Positions 34,461 through 43,479 of a stretch of 45,514 bases of DNA are shown in pieces. The position numbers and the translations under genes were made by a program. The stretch lies in NCBI GenBank assembly GCA_965225955.1, contig CBDDBX010000035.1:1-45514 (forward strand), written 5' to 3'. The DNA comes from CBDDBX01 sp965225955 (GTDB taxonomy: Bacteria; Acidobacteriota; Aminicenantia; UBA2199). The notes beneath the pieces were generated by a model, which ran no database searches, had not been told where the DNA came from, and saw only the letters and a program-made list of their open reading frames with translations. Position 1 is the first letter of the stretch. Each line of letters starts with the position of its first letter.

Positions 34461-35126
34461 ATGAACAATTCAGACAAATCTTATCTGGAAGTCAAAGTAA
34501 CATTTATCCATGTAATAATAATGCTTGCAGCAGTTGTGATTATAGGTATTTCCCTATTTTTCATGGGCTACAATGCTGGTAAAACAGCCAGAACAGAAAA
34601 TACAACAGCTTCTGTAACTCAGGTTGAAGGCGAACAGAACCGCAAAGAGATAAAATTCTCTAATTCTGAGGATAAACCAGTTGCTAAAACCGGACCAGCT
34701 GCTGCTTCAACACAGAAGAACAGTAATGACACAATCAGCAACGAGCTGAAGATGCATCAGCAGTCCATAAAACAGGCTGATAAAAAGACAGAAGTAAAAG
34801 AGAAAAAACCTGTTACCTCTCCTGTTAAAAAACCTGTTCAGAAGAAACAGAAACCAAAAATAAAAGCTAAATCTGTAAAAAGAGGCGCTTTCTACAGTGT
34901 TCAGACAGGAGCATTTGAGAGCCACTCAGATGCGGTTAAATACTCAAACAGATTCATCAGAAGCGGTTATCCTGCTGAAATAAAGAAAGTTAAAATAAGA
35001 AAGAAAACAATGTATCGTGTTCTGGTTGGTAATTACAAGAAAAAATCTGAAGCCAGTAAAGCAATCAAACCGCTCCAGAAAATAGCCGGCCGTAAAGGCT
35101 TCTACGTTCGTAAGTCAGATCAGTGA
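34461..35126 (+). CDS. membrane-anchored SPOR domain protein
   Basis: 221 residues from the ATG at 34461, chosen for AGGAAGGAAT just upstream. One membrane segment (VIIMLAAVVIIGISLFFMGY) is followed by a long lysine-rich linker and a C-terminal SPOR domain (residues about 145-220: FYSVQTGAFESHSDAVKYSN, YRVLVGNYKKKSEA). SPOR domains bind denuded glycan strands at the division septum. The stop overlaps the lnt start (GTGA), so the two are coupled, linking cell-wall and lipoprotein functions in one operon. Confidence 0.9.
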   Translation: MNNSDKSYLEVKVTFIHVIIMLAAVVIIGISLFFMGYNAGKTARTENTTASVTQVEGEQNRKEIKFSNSEDKPVAKTGPAAASTQKNSNDTISNELKMHQQSIKQADKKTEVKEKKPVTSPVKKPVQKKQKPKIKAKSVKRGAFYSVQTGAFESHSDAVKYSNRFIRSGYPAEIKKVKIRKKTMYRVLVGNYKKKSEASKAIKPLQKIAGRKGFYVRKSDQ

Positions 35127-36637
35127 ATCCCGTTTTAGCAATAGTCAGCGGCCTTATCTACGCCGCTGCCTTCCCAAAATGGGATCTTCATTTTCTTATA
35201 TTTATATTTATGCTTCCTCTTCTCTTCAGTGGGAAGAGACTGTCAGACAGTAAAAATTTCTCATTTTTAAAAAGCTTCCGTCTGTTTCTTATAGCCGGAA
35301 CTTCAGCAAATATAGTACTTCTATACTGGATACCGGAAGTAATGATTAAGTATGGTAATGCTCCATACGCAATAGGAGTTTTAGCTTTAATTCTTCTTTC
35401 AGCTCTTCTTGCGGTTTTCCCGGGACTCGCCGGATATTTCATTATAAAAGAGCTTAAGAGAGGATATCTGGCTGCTATAACCATACCAGCAATCTGGGTA
35501 ACAAAGGATTATGTTCTGGAGTGGGCTATAACAGGTTTTCCATGGTGTTCTGCAGGTTACTCACAGTACAGTAATCTGAAAATGATACAGCTTGCGGAAT
35601 TTGGAGGAGTTCACCTTATTACCTTCATTATTATCTCCATAAACGTTCTTATATACAGAGATATTGCAGACAGAAAGCTGAAAGGTACCTCTTTATCAGT
35701 CTTAACTCTGGTACTTGTTTTAACAGCAGGCTACTTTCTGCAGGAGAGATACGAAGAGAAAAACCTGGATTCAGAGAAACTCAAAGCTGCTATTATTCAG
35801 CCCAACTACTCTGATAACCGTAAAAATACTATAAAAAAACTGAACCTTCTTATGGAAAACTCAGAGAGACTCGTATCAAATGGTGCTGAGTTTATAGTAT
35901 GGCCGGAATATACTGTGTCCATATATCCGGCACAACAGATATATTTTAAAAAGCTCTTTGAGAAATTTGCAGCAGAGCAGGCTCCTCTGATTGGAGGCTT
36001 TACAGATCTTCAGGGAACCAATGGCACATACAACTCTGTATTCCTGTTCAGTAAAGGAAAAATAGAAAAATATGATAAAGTTCACCTTGTTCCTTTTGGA
36101 GAGTATGTGCCTCTTCGCTGGTTATTCTTCTTTTTTCAGAAAATAACAGATGAGGTTCACGATTTTACTCCTGGTAAGGATACTCTGAACCTGACTTTAA
36201 AGGGTCATAAAATAGCTACTCCAATCTGTTATGAGATAATATTCCCAAACCTTGTAAGATCATTTACAGACAAAGGGGCTGAACTCATAGTAACCTGCTC
36301 AAACGATGCATGGTACGGAATTTCTTCTGCTCCAGGTCAGCTTCTGGCTATGTCTGTACTGAGAAGTGTGGAGAACAGAAGGTATAATATAAGATCTGTT
36401 TCCACAGGAATTTCAGCATTCATAGCTCCTACAGGGGAAATAAAATCCTCAATACCACTAAACGTCACTTCTTCAAGAACAGAAGATGTTTATTTTATTA
36501 AAGACAAAACACTATTTACAGCTTTTGGCTACCGCTTCCCATGGATATGCCTGCTTATATTCTTAACGACAATTCTATTCAGAACAAAAGATATCAAAAT
36601 AAAGAAGAGTAAAAATGAGAAAAAAAGGAAAAATTAA
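35123..36637 (+). CDS. lnt: apolipoprotein N-acyltransferase
   Basis: 504 residues with a GTG start overlapping the SPOR stop. N-terminal membrane helices are followed by a nitrilase domain with all three catalytic positions: E in FIVWPEYTVS, K in KYDKVHLVPFGEYVPLR, and C in ATPICYEIIFPNL. Lnt adds the third acyl chain to lipoproteins in the inner membrane, which marks the cell as diderm. The end runs 23 bases into the next gene. Confidence 0.95.
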   Translation: MNPVLAIVSGLIYAAAFPKWDLHFLIFIFMLPLLFSGKRLSDSKNFSFLKSFRLFLIAGTSANIVLLYWIPEVMIKYGNAPYAIGVLALILLSALLAVFPGLAGYFIIKELKRGYLAAITIPAIWVTKDYVLEWAITGFPWCSAGYSQYSNLKMIQLAEFGGVHLITFIIISINVLIYRDIADRKLKGTSLSVLTLVLVLTAGYFLQERYEEKNLDSEKLKAAIIQPNYSDNRKNTIKKLNLLMENSERLVSNGAEFIVWPEYTVSIYPAQQIYFKKLFEKFAAEQAPLIGGFTDLQGTNGTYNSVFLFSKGKIEKYDKVHLVPFGEYVPLRWLFFFFQKITDEVHDFTPGKDTLNLTLKGHKIATPICYEIIFPNLVRSFTDKGAELIVTCSNDAWYGISSAPGQLLAMSVLRSVENRRYNIRSVSTGISAFIAPTGEIKSSIPLNVTSSRTEDVYFIKDKTLFTAFGYRFPWICLLIFLTTILFRTKDIKIKKSKNEKKRKN

Positions 36638-38180
36638 GAGCCCCTATATCTGGACATTTACCACATACTTTGCAGAAGGATTCCCTTTTACATTCATCAG
36701 AAGCATTAGCTCCATGTTCTTTAAGGACATGAAGATCACCAATGATCAGATCGGTTATACAGCTCTTTACGGTATTCCCTGGATAATAAAGTTCCTCTGG
36801 GGACCTTTTGTAGATCAGTTCTCTACCAAAAGAAACTGGCTCCTTTCTACCCAGACTATGCTCTTTGTAATGATGCTGATTTCAGCATTTCTGGTTCCTC
36901 TGGAACACTCTGTTACTCTGCTGGCGATTCTTTTTGCTATAGGAGCTTTTATTGCAGCCACCCACGATATAGCAATAGACGGCTACTATATGGAAGCTCT
37001 TGACGATGATGGTCAGGCTGAATTTGTAGGCTACAGGGTAATGGCCTACAGAATAGCAATGATCTTTGGTACTGGCTTCATAATGTCTATAGGGACAGGT
37101 GCTTTTGACAGTCAGCTGAAATTTATTACCGGAATGACTGAGTTGTCTGTAAATTTCAGATGGGCAGTTGCTTTTGGAGTCTCTGCCCTTGCATTTGGTC
37201 TGATACTCCTCTACCACACAGTTTTTCTTCATGAGCCACAGAAGAATCCATTCAACACAAAAGAGTTACTAAAAAAAATTGTACGACCAGGTACTCTGTT
37301 TTCCATAGCAGTTTTATGCTCTCTCATTATTGGTATGAGAAAACTTCTGAAATCAGAGTTCTACACTAACCTGAAACTTAATTACCCATTTTTTAAAAAG
37401 ATGGGATTTGGCTACTGGACCAGTAGTTTACTTTTTCTTTTCTTAATATTTATCCTGATATTTCACAAACAGATAGCAAGAAAATTTTCAGGCAGATTTG
37501 ACAAAGGCAGTTCATATTTTCAGGCATTCTCCAGTTTCATCGATAGAGATAAAATAGCACCTATCCTGATATTTATCATAATGACCAGAGTTGGTGAGTG
37601 GATAATCACTCTTATGAAACAGACCTTTTTCCACGATTTAGGTATAAAACAGCATTATGGATGGATGGCATCATCTATCTGGCTCCCCGCTTCTATTGGA
37701 GGTGCAATGCTTGGAGGCTGGCTGATATCAAAATACTCACTGAAAAAAATGCTCTGGCCTTTTATACTTCTCCAGAATATCCCCAATCTTTTTCTGGCCT
37801 GGATTGCACTGCACATGCAGGACACCCTTACAGCCAATGCTGCAGGAAATACTCTTGAGGTTGTTTCCTCAGATATAACCCTTATTGCAATTATTACCGG
37901 GTTTGAGCAGCTTACTGCGGGTCTTGGTATTGCAGCATTATCAACTTTTCTTCTGAGAATATGCAAAAAAGAGTTTAAAGCAGCCCACTATGCGATTGGT
38001 TCAGGCTTAATGTCTGTAAGTGGAATTTTTGGTGAGATAATGGCGGGCTACATATCTGTCTGGTTTGGCTATGCCTGGGTTTTTGCATTCAGTTTCATTG
38101 CAACAGTTCCGGGAATGCTTGTAATTCCATTCCTTCCGGCTCTGGAAAAGAAAAAGGAGCCAGAACAGAAAGCAGGATAA
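36615..38180 (+). CDS. MFS permease, AmpG/PAT family
   Basis: 521 residues with about 12-14 membrane helices. The opening TYFAEGFPFTFIRSISSMFF and GIPWIIKFLWGPFVDQFSTK match AmpG-like permeases, as does FIAATHDIAIDGYYMEAL. AmpG imports anhydro-muropeptides for wall recycling; PAT relatives carry acetyl-CoA or other cargo, so substrate is a guess. Overlap with lnt (23 bases) and the upstream SPOR gene support an envelope role. Confidence 0.88.
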   Translation: MRKKGKIKSPYIWTFTTYFAEGFPFTFIRSISSMFFKDMKITNDQIGYTALYGIPWIIKFLWGPFVDQFSTKRNWLLSTQTMLFVMMLISAFLVPLEHSVTLLAILFAIGAFIAATHDIAIDGYYMEALDDDGQAEFVGYRVMAYRIAMIFGTGFIMSIGTGAFDSQLKFITGMTELSVNFRWAVAFGVSALAFGLILLYHTVFLHEPQKNPFNTKELLKKIVRPGTLFSIAVLCSLIIGMRKLLKSEFYTNLKLNYPFFKKMGFGYWTSSLLFLFLIFILIFHKQIARKFSGRFDKGSSYFQAFSSFIDRDKIAPILIFIIMTRVGEWIITLMKQTFFHDLGIKQHYGWMASSIWLPASIGGAMLGGWLISKYSLKKMLWPFILLQNIPNLFLAWIALHMQDTLTANAAGNTLEVVSSDITLIAIITGFEQLTAGLGIAALSTFLLRICKKEFKAAHYAIGSGLMSVSGIFGEIMAGYISVWFGYAWVFAFSFIATVPGMLVIPFLPALEKKKEPEQKAG

Positions 38181-38228
38181 CCAGGCCTTTAAAACAAGAT
38201 TCTCATAGAAAAGGCTACCAGAAAATCC

Positions 38229-38245
38229 TTACCTGTCCCCATTTT
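38229..38245. repeat. ACCTGTCCCC dispersed motif, copy 3
   Basis: TTACCTGTCCCCATTTT lies between the permease gene and the third propeller gene; 17 bases are identical to the copy at 39470-39486. Confidence 0.6.
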
Positions 38246-38324
38246 GATAAAAAGACTCACAAATTTTTTCCTCACGCAACGTTTCACAATTTAACACCGT
38301 CTCTAGAGCTTTAAAGGAGGAATC

Positions 38325-39431
38325 GTGAAAAAAGTTTTCTTATTAATCATTAAACTGATAATCTTTGTATCCCTGCTTCAGAGTAGCTCAATATATAACA
38401 GCAACACTCCCGCAAAGGGGGACTGGAATCTTAAAGCAGCGAAACTCTGGTCTGTAGATGAAGCAGGTGATCTGCCGGTACTCAACATAAGTGACATAGT
38501 TCAGGCTCCTGATGGCAGAGTGTATGTACTTAGCTATAAATACTCCAGAGTATCCATCTTTTCTGCAAAAGGAGAATTCATATCATCTTTCGGTAAAAAA
38601 GGTGAAGGCCCCGGAGAATTCAGATTCTGTTTTAACATGGAAATTGTAGATAACAATCTGATACTCATGGATAACAGCAGACTTCACTACTTTGATCTGG
38701 ATGGTAAATTCATCAAAACAGTAACTCTTCAGGGAAGAAAATTCCCGAAAGCTTTTATAGATGCCAACAGTTTTCTTTATTCAGTAAAAAAGAAAGAAGA
38801 TAATTCTGAGACACTTTTTCTTTACAATATAGAGAAGGAATCATCAAAAGAGTTAAATAAGTTCAGTGATCCAGGTGAAATGAAAGCTTCCACAGGAAAG
38901 ATGACTATTATGATGTCTATCCCGGGACTCAGTCCTGAACTTACCTGTACTGCAAAAGATGGAAAAATCTTTTATGGAATAAGTAATAAATACAGCATAT
39001 CCTCCATGAATCTCAAAGGAAAAAAACTTATGGATTTCTCAATCAAAGATCGTGATCAGGTTAAAGTAACACAGAACTACAAGGAGTCATTCTTTAAAGG
39101 AAAAAAATTCTCGCTTAATGGAGGTAAACCATCTGCAGCTCTAATGAAGCAGTTAACAGCATCTCTGCCTGATTATGCTGCTTTCTTCGGAGGATTTTAT
39201 GTAACCAATTCAGGTCACATTCTTGTAAACACCAGAGATATATATAAGAAAAACAGAATTAAATACGATATCTTCTCACCTGCAGGTAAATATCTGTATA
39301 AAACTTCCTTTGATCTGCCGGAAGGTCTTAGTTTAAGGGAATACACTCTTACAGATAACAATCTCTGTATTTTTGTTGAAGATGAAGATGGAGAGAACTC
39401 TCTCATTAAATATAAAATTGAACTTCCATAA
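38325..39431 (+). CDS. exported six-bladed beta-propeller protein
   Basis: 368 residues with a GTG start behind AAAGGAGG and a signal peptide (KKVFLLIIKLIIFVSLLQSS). The blade hallmark is SSFGKKGEGPGEFRFCFNME, followed by NLILMDNSRLHYFDLDGKF. Closing strands (YDIFSPAGKYLYKTSF) match the other two family members here. It stands alone and may be a ligand- or partner-binding envelope protein. Two copies of the ACCTGTCCCC word bracket it, at 38229 and 39470. Confidence 0.85.
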   Translation: MKKVFLLIIKLIIFVSLLQSSSIYNSNTPAKGDWNLKAAKLWSVDEAGDLPVLNISDIVQAPDGRVYVLSYKYSRVSIFSAKGEFISSFGKKGEGPGEFRFCFNMEIVDNNLILMDNSRLHYFDLDGKFIKTVTLQGRKFPKAFIDANSFLYSVKKKEDNSETLFLYNIEKESSKELNKFSDPGEMKASTGKMTIMMSIPGLSPELTCTAKDGKIFYGISNKYSISSMNLKGKKLMDFSIKDRDQVKVTQNYKESFFKGKKFSLNGGKPSAALMKQLTASLPDYAAFFGGFYVTNSGHILVNTRDIYKKNRIKYDIFSPAGKYLYKTSFDLPEGLSLREYTLTDNNLCIFVEDEDGENSLIKYKIELP

Positions 39432-39454
39432 TCTCATAATAATCGGGGCAATAA

Positions 39455-39486
39455 TCGGGGCAGATTTTCTTACCTGTCCCCATTTT
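39455..39486. repeat. inverted ACCTGTCCCC hairpin, motif copy 4
   Basis: GGGGCAG (39457-39463) faces CTGTCCCC (39474-39481), forming a hairpin. The right arm is the dispersed motif, followed by ATTTT. It lies between two convergent genes and may work as a terminator. A tandem ATAATCGGGGCA-like word precedes it. Confidence 0.5.
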
Positions 39487-39514
39487 CCCAATTTTCTAAA
39501 ATAGTTGATAAATA

Positions 39515-39970
39515 CTAATCTTCTACTTCATCAGCTCCACGATTGGCCAGAGCATCTGCCTTCTCATTGTACTCATCCCCACTGTGCCCTTTAACTTTTG
39601 TGAAACTTACCTTATATTTTCTGTATAACTCCAGCATTCGTTCCCAGAGATCTTTATTCTCCACGGGATCTTTTTTAGCAGTTTTCCATCCGTTAGCTTC
39701 CCACTTTTCATACCACTTCTTTTTAAAGCAGTTCACAATGTATGCGCTATCAGAAAAGATCTCAACTTCAAACTTATCGGTTTTAAGAGCTTCAAGAGCT
39801 TTTATAACTGCCAGCATCTCCATACGGTTATTTGTGGTATCCGCTTCTCCCCCCCATAGTTCCTTCTCTTTTCCGTTAAATCGCAGAATCGCTCCCCAGC
39901 CTCCGCAGCCTTTATCAAACTGGTTACCTCTGCAGGCTCCATCTGTATATATAATTATTTTCTTTTCCAT
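39515..39970 (-). CDS. rnhA: ribonuclease HI
   Basis: 151 residues, standard length for RNase HI, which removes RNA from RNA-DNA hybrids. The four catalytic acids are visible: D in YTDGACRGN, E in NNRMEM, D in FSDSAY, and D in GHSGDEYNEKADALANRGA near the end, with the conserved histidine loop. The substrate-binding lysine/tryptophan helix is WYEKWEANGWK. GGAGATAATTC precedes the ATG. It stands alone in the minus direction. Confidence 0.96.
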   Translation of the reverse strand: MEKKIIIYTDGACRGNQFDKGCGGWGAILRFNGKEKELWGGEADTTNNRMEMLAVIKALEALKTDKFEVEIFSDSAYIVNCFKKKWYEKWEANGWKTAKKDPVENKDLWERMLELYRKYKVSFTKVKGHSGDEYNEKADALANRGADEVED

Positions 39971-40084
39971 GAATTATCTCCTACAAAACACGCACCTTAA
40001 AGTAGCATACTTACTACTATCCTGCAAACCTGACAACAGAAATCCTCTCCTCATAAGGGTCATAGAGTTTAATATATTTTCAGC

Positions 40085-40113
40085 TTGACAGACCAGCGTT
40101 AATTTGATATTCT
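40085..40113 (+). promoter_or_regulatory. tRNA gene promoter
   Basis: TTGACA (40085-40090), exactly 17 bases, then TATTCT (40108-40113), ending 14 bases before the tRNA. This is the closest match to consensus in the window. Confidence 0.85.
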
Positions 40114-40127
40114 TTCTGCGTCTGATA

Positions 40128-40200
40128 GGGTCTATAGCTCAATGGCTAGAGCCATCGGCTCATAACCGATAGGTTCCAGGTTCGAGTCCTGGTAGACCCA
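40128..40200 (+). tRNA. tRNA with CAU anticodon, probably elongator Met
   Basis: The full cloverleaf is visible: acceptor GGGTCTA pairs with TAGACCC, D arm with GCTC...GAGC, anticodon stem ATCGG/CCGAT with loop CTCATAA (anticodon CAT at 40161-40163), and T arm GGTTCGAGTCC. It is 73 nt with discriminator A and no encoded CCA. A CAU tRNA can be elongator Met, initiator Met or lysidine-modified Ile; a paired first acceptor base argues against the initiator, but Ile2 is not excluded. The next gene starts 22 bases downstream and may share the transcript. Confidence 0.95.
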
Positions 40201-40222
40201 CTTTTTACACTAAGGAGTCCCG

Positions 40223-40951
40223 TTGAAAGAAGGAATCGAAATTCTGTATACACTGCAGCAGCATGATGACAAGGCATGCGATATCAAAGCCATAATCAAC
40301 GACATCCCAAAGAAGATCAAAGCTCTTGAAGATGAGCGTGATCAGAAAGCAGACATGCTCTCCCAGATCAAATCCACTATTGAAGATAACAAAATGCAGA
40401 GAACCAGATTTGAAAAGGATATTCTGCAGATTAAGGAAAAGATCTCCAAAAAACAGGATCAGTTGAGTAAAGCTACTACCAACAAAGAGTATCAGGGACT
40501 TACAAACGAGATAAAATTTGAAGAAGAGGCTATCTCAAAAGTTGAAGAGAAGATTATCGAAAAGATGCTTGAATCTGATGAAATCCTTGTGGAATTTCAG
40601 AAGAAAGAAGCTGAATACAATACAATAAAAGAAGATTACAACAAAAAAATTGAAGATTTCAGAACTGATCTGAACTACCAGAGCCGGAAACTCGAAGAGC
40701 ACAACAGCAAAAGAGATGTAATCCGTAAAGATATTCCCGCTAATCTTATAAGAGTTTATGACTCTATTGCTTTAAAGAAAGGAGGCAAAGCGATCTCCTT
40801 TGTTGAATCAGATTTCTGCGGCACCTGTAATGTTAAGATCAGACCCCAGCTGATGAGCGAAATTATAGGAGCTACCTCCGTTAATTTCTGCGAAAACTGT
40901 GGCAGGGTTCTCTACAAGAAAGTTGTTACAGACACAAAAGATACTGAATAG
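40223..40951 (+). CDS. coiled-coil protein with C4-type zinc ribbon (DUF164/CT398-like)
   Basis: 242 residues with a TTG start behind AAGGAG. Residues 1-180 are a long antiparallel coiled coil, with the conserved hinge DQLSKATTNKEYQGLTNEI at its tip. The C-terminus has a four-cysteine zinc ribbon: FCGTCNVKI and NFCENCGRVLY. Proteins of this type (CT398, HP0958/FlgZ) bind sigma-54, RNA or the secretion and flagellar apparatus; which one applies here is unknown. It follows the tRNA by 22 bases and precedes the transketolase genes. Confidence 0.9.
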   Translation: MKEGIEILYTLQQHDDKACDIKAIINDIPKKIKALEDERDQKADMLSQIKSTIEDNKMQRTRFEKDILQIKEKISKKQDQLSKATTNKEYQGLTNEIKFEEEAISKVEEKIIEKMLESDEILVEFQKKEAEYNTIKEDYNKKIEDFRTDLNYQSRKLEEHNSKRDVIRKDIPANLIRVYDSIALKKGGKAISFVESDFCGTCNVKIRPQLMSEIIGATSVNFCENCGRVLYKKVVTDTKDTE

Positions 40952-41061
40952 TATCATCCTCCAGGCAGAAACACACCCAATACTAACCATTATGCGCGCA
41001 GTCAGCGCAGAACATATTATCACAGAATAGATATCGCTAATAATTCACCAGGAGATATTAA

Positions 41062-41886
41062 ATGGAAATAAAACAGATTGAAAACCTGGAAGAGAAAGCC
41101 AGGCAGATCAGAGTTGAAATACTCAAAATGATTGCTGCTGCAAGTTCAGGTCATCCAGGCGGTTCTCTCTCTATTGCTGACATTGTTTCAGTACTCTACT
41201 TCAATGAAATGAATGTAGACCCCGCAAACCCACTGAAGGAAGACAGAGATCGTATAGTTCTCTCAAAAGGCCACACAGCACCTGCACTATATGCAGCCCT
41301 TGCTCTGAAAGGCTTCTTCCCTGTTGAAGACTTAAGTTCTCTTCGTCAGGTTGATTCCCATCTTCAGGGGCATCCCAACAGACTTGATACCCCGGGAGTT
41401 GATGCATCAACAGGTTCCCTTGGTCAGGGACTTTCAATGGCTGCTGGTATGGCTATCGGTAACAGAGCTTCAGGAATAGATGCTAACATCTATGCAATTC
41501 TTGGAGACGGAGAAATTCAGGAAGGACAGATCTGGGAAGCAGCTATGACAGCTTCACACCAGAAACTCAGCAACCTGTGTGCCTTTCTTGATAACAACAA
41601 TCTACAGATTGACGGTACTGTTGAAGAGGTTAAGAACATCTATCCTCTTAAAGAGAAGTGGGAAGCTTTTGGCTGGAATGTAATAGAAATAGATGGTCAT
41701 TCAATAGCAGAAATTGCAGATGCTCTTGAAAAGTTCAAAGCTCAGGGCTCAGCCCCTACTATGATTATTGCCAGAACAGTTAAAGGTAAAGGAGTCTCCT
41801 TTATGGAAAACCAGGTTGGTTTTCACGGTGTTGCACCAAATGCTGAGGAACTTGAAAAAGCACTTAAGGAGTTGAACAATGGCTAA
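41062..41886 (+). CDS. transketolase, N-terminal subunit
   Basis: 274 residues, the thiamine-diphosphate-binding half of transketolase as a separate protein, an arrangement common in anaerobes and archaea. It has SSGHPGGSLS, LSKGHTAPALYAAL and the TPP motif GDGEIQEGQIWEAA...NNN. Transketolase moves two-carbon units in the pentose phosphate pathway. AGGAG precedes the ATG, and the stop overlaps the next start by 8 bases. Confidence 0.96.
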   Translation: MEIKQIENLEEKARQIRVEILKMIAAASSGHPGGSLSIADIVSVLYFNEMNVDPANPLKEDRDRIVLSKGHTAPALYAALALKGFFPVEDLSSLRQVDSHLQGHPNRLDTPGVDASTGSLGQGLSMAAGMAIGNRASGIDANIYAILGDGEIQEGQIWEAAMTASHQKLSNLCAFLDNNNLQIDGTVEEVKNIYPLKEKWEAFGWNVIEIDGHSIAEIADALEKFKAQGSAPTMIIARTVKGKGVSFMENQVGFHGVAPNAEELEKALKELNNG

Positions 41887-42808
41887 AGAAAGCTTAAGAG
41901 GACAGTACGGTAAAACCCTGCTCAAACTTGGCAGAGACAATAAAGATATATTTGTAATGGACGCAGACCTTGCAAAATCAACACAGACAGGTAAATTTTC
42001 TGCAGAGATCTCAGAAAGATTCATCGACATGGGTCTGTCTGAAGCAGATATGGTTTCAACTGCTTCAGGTATTGCATTAACCGGTAAAACTGTTTTTGCC
42101 AGCTCTTTCTGTGTATTCCTTACAGGCAGAACTTATGACCAGATAAGACAGTCTGTATGTTACAACAATGCCAATGTTAAACTGGTTGGTACTCATTCAG
42201 GACTTGGAGTTGGTGAAGATGGAGCTACCCATCAGGCTCTTGAAGATATCGCAATGATGAGAGCACTACCGGGTATTCACGTTATCTCTCCTGCTGATGC
42301 TACAGAAACTGAACAGGCTATTGAATATGTAACAAATACCTACGGCCCATTCTACGTTCGACTTACAAGACACGATCTTCCAAAAATTTATGATGAATCA
42401 TATAAATTTGAGTTTGGTAAAGCTTCAGTTCTTAAAGAAGGATCTGACATAACTCTTGTAGGTTCAGGCTCAACTCTTCACTGTGCTGTGGAAGCTGCAG
42501 AAATACTGAAAGAATCCGGTATTTCAGCATCAGTTATTAATATATCAACTATATCCCCCCTTGATACTGAAACCATTATTGAGTATAGTAAGAAGACAGG
42601 TCATTTTGTGACTATGGAAGATCATTCAATATATGGAGGACTCGGAGGGGCAGTTGCTGAATGTCTCAGCCAGCACCAGCCTGCGAAACTGAAAATAATG
42701 GGTATGACAGATTTCGGCAGATCAGGCAAACCGGATGCTCTCTACAACCATTACAACCTGAATGGTAAGTGTATGGCTGCAGAAGCATTAAAAATGTTAG
42801 GAAAGTGA
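41879..42808 (+). CDS. transketolase, C-terminal subunit
   Basis: 309 residues, the pyrimidine-binding and C-terminal domains. It opens LRGQYGKTLLKLGRDNKDIF and continues VMDADLAKSTQTGKF, with the catalytic glutamate region around GLSEADMVSTASGIAL, GEDGATHQALEDIAMMRALP, and a C-terminal transketolase fold ending in FGRSGKPDALYNHY. It forms the active enzyme with the preceding gene. The stop overlaps the ftsE start (GTGA), an unusual coupling of central metabolism to division genes. Confidence 0.96.
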   Translation: MAKESLRGQYGKTLLKLGRDNKDIFVMDADLAKSTQTGKFSAEISERFIDMGLSEADMVSTASGIALTGKTVFASSFCVFLTGRTYDQIRQSVCYNNANVKLVGTHSGLGVGEDGATHQALEDIAMMRALPGIHVISPADATETEQAIEYVTNTYGPFYVRLTRHDLPKIYDESYKFEFGKASVLKEGSDITLVGSGSTLHCAVEAAEILKESGISASVINISTISPLDTETIIEYSKKTGHFVTMEDHSIYGGLGGAVAECLSQHQPAKLKIMGMTDFGRSGKPDALYNHYNLNGKCMAAEALKMLGK

Positions 42809-43479
42809 TAGAATTTTACCACGTTGATAAACAATATGTTAAAGACAGTTACGCCCTTTCGGATGTAAATCTTACAATATCCAAAGGGGAATTTGTTTTC
42901 TTAACCGGCGCTTCAGGCGCCGGGAAATCTACGTTATTAAAGCTTATCTATAAAGATGAGCTTCCCACCAGAGGCCAGATTCTGATAGATTCAGTTAATA
43001 TTAACTTAATTCCCCAGAGCCGCCTCTATCAGCTCAGAAGGGATATTGGGATAATCTTTCAGGACTTTAAACTCCTTAACACCAGAACAGTCTATGAAAA
43101 TGTCGCCCTTCCTCTCACTGTAAGAGGGATGAAAAGATCTGAAGTTGCTGAAAAGGTTAAAAAAACACTCAACCTTGTAGGACTCAGCCATCGCCGTAAC
43201 TACCTGCCGGCACATATATCTGGTGGTGAACAGCAGAGAGTGGCTATCGCCAGAGCTATAGCTGGTAATCCCAAAATAATCATTGCAGATGAACCAACAG
43301 GTAACCTTGATACAGAACTCTCTGAAGAGATTCTTGGTATCTTTGAACGCATAAATGCTGATGGTATTACCCTTCTTATTGCAACTCACGATAAGAACCT
43401 GATATCAAAATACCCAAAGAGGGTAATTAATCTGAGTAAAGGTCAGGTTGAGGAGGAGAACCAGACATGCAGTTTATAA
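42805..43479 (+). CDS. ftsE: cell-division ATP-binding protein FtsE
   Basis: 224 residues from the GTG at 42805, overlapping the transketolase stop; the longer open frame has no start signal. ABC ATPase motifs: Walker A GASGAGKST (35-43), Q-loop IIFQDFKLL, signature HISGGEQQRVAIARA, Walker B IIIADEPTGNLD, switch ATHDK. FtsE works with FtsX at the division site to control peptidoglycan hydrolases. ftsX overlaps its end by 13 bases. Confidence 0.95.
   Translation: MIEFYHVDKQYVKDSYALSDVNLTISKGEFVFLTGASGAGKSTLLKLIYKDELPTRGQILIDSVNINLIPQSRLYQLRRDIGIIFQDFKLLNTRTVYENVALPLTVRGMKRSEVAEKVKKTLNLVGLSHRRNYLPAHISGGEQQRVAIARAIAGNPKIIIADEPTGNLDTELSEEILGIFERINADGITLLIATHDKNLISKYPKRVINLSKGQVEEENQTCSL

Noticed and set aside
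39543..40088. 181-codon plus-strand frame opposite RNase HI
   Set aside because: It is antisense to a fully recognisable rnhA and has no family similarity or ribosome-binding site.
41062..42808. Transketolase apparently broken into two genes
   Set aside because: The split falls between domains with an 8-base ATG overlap, the normal two-subunit arrangement in many anaerobes.
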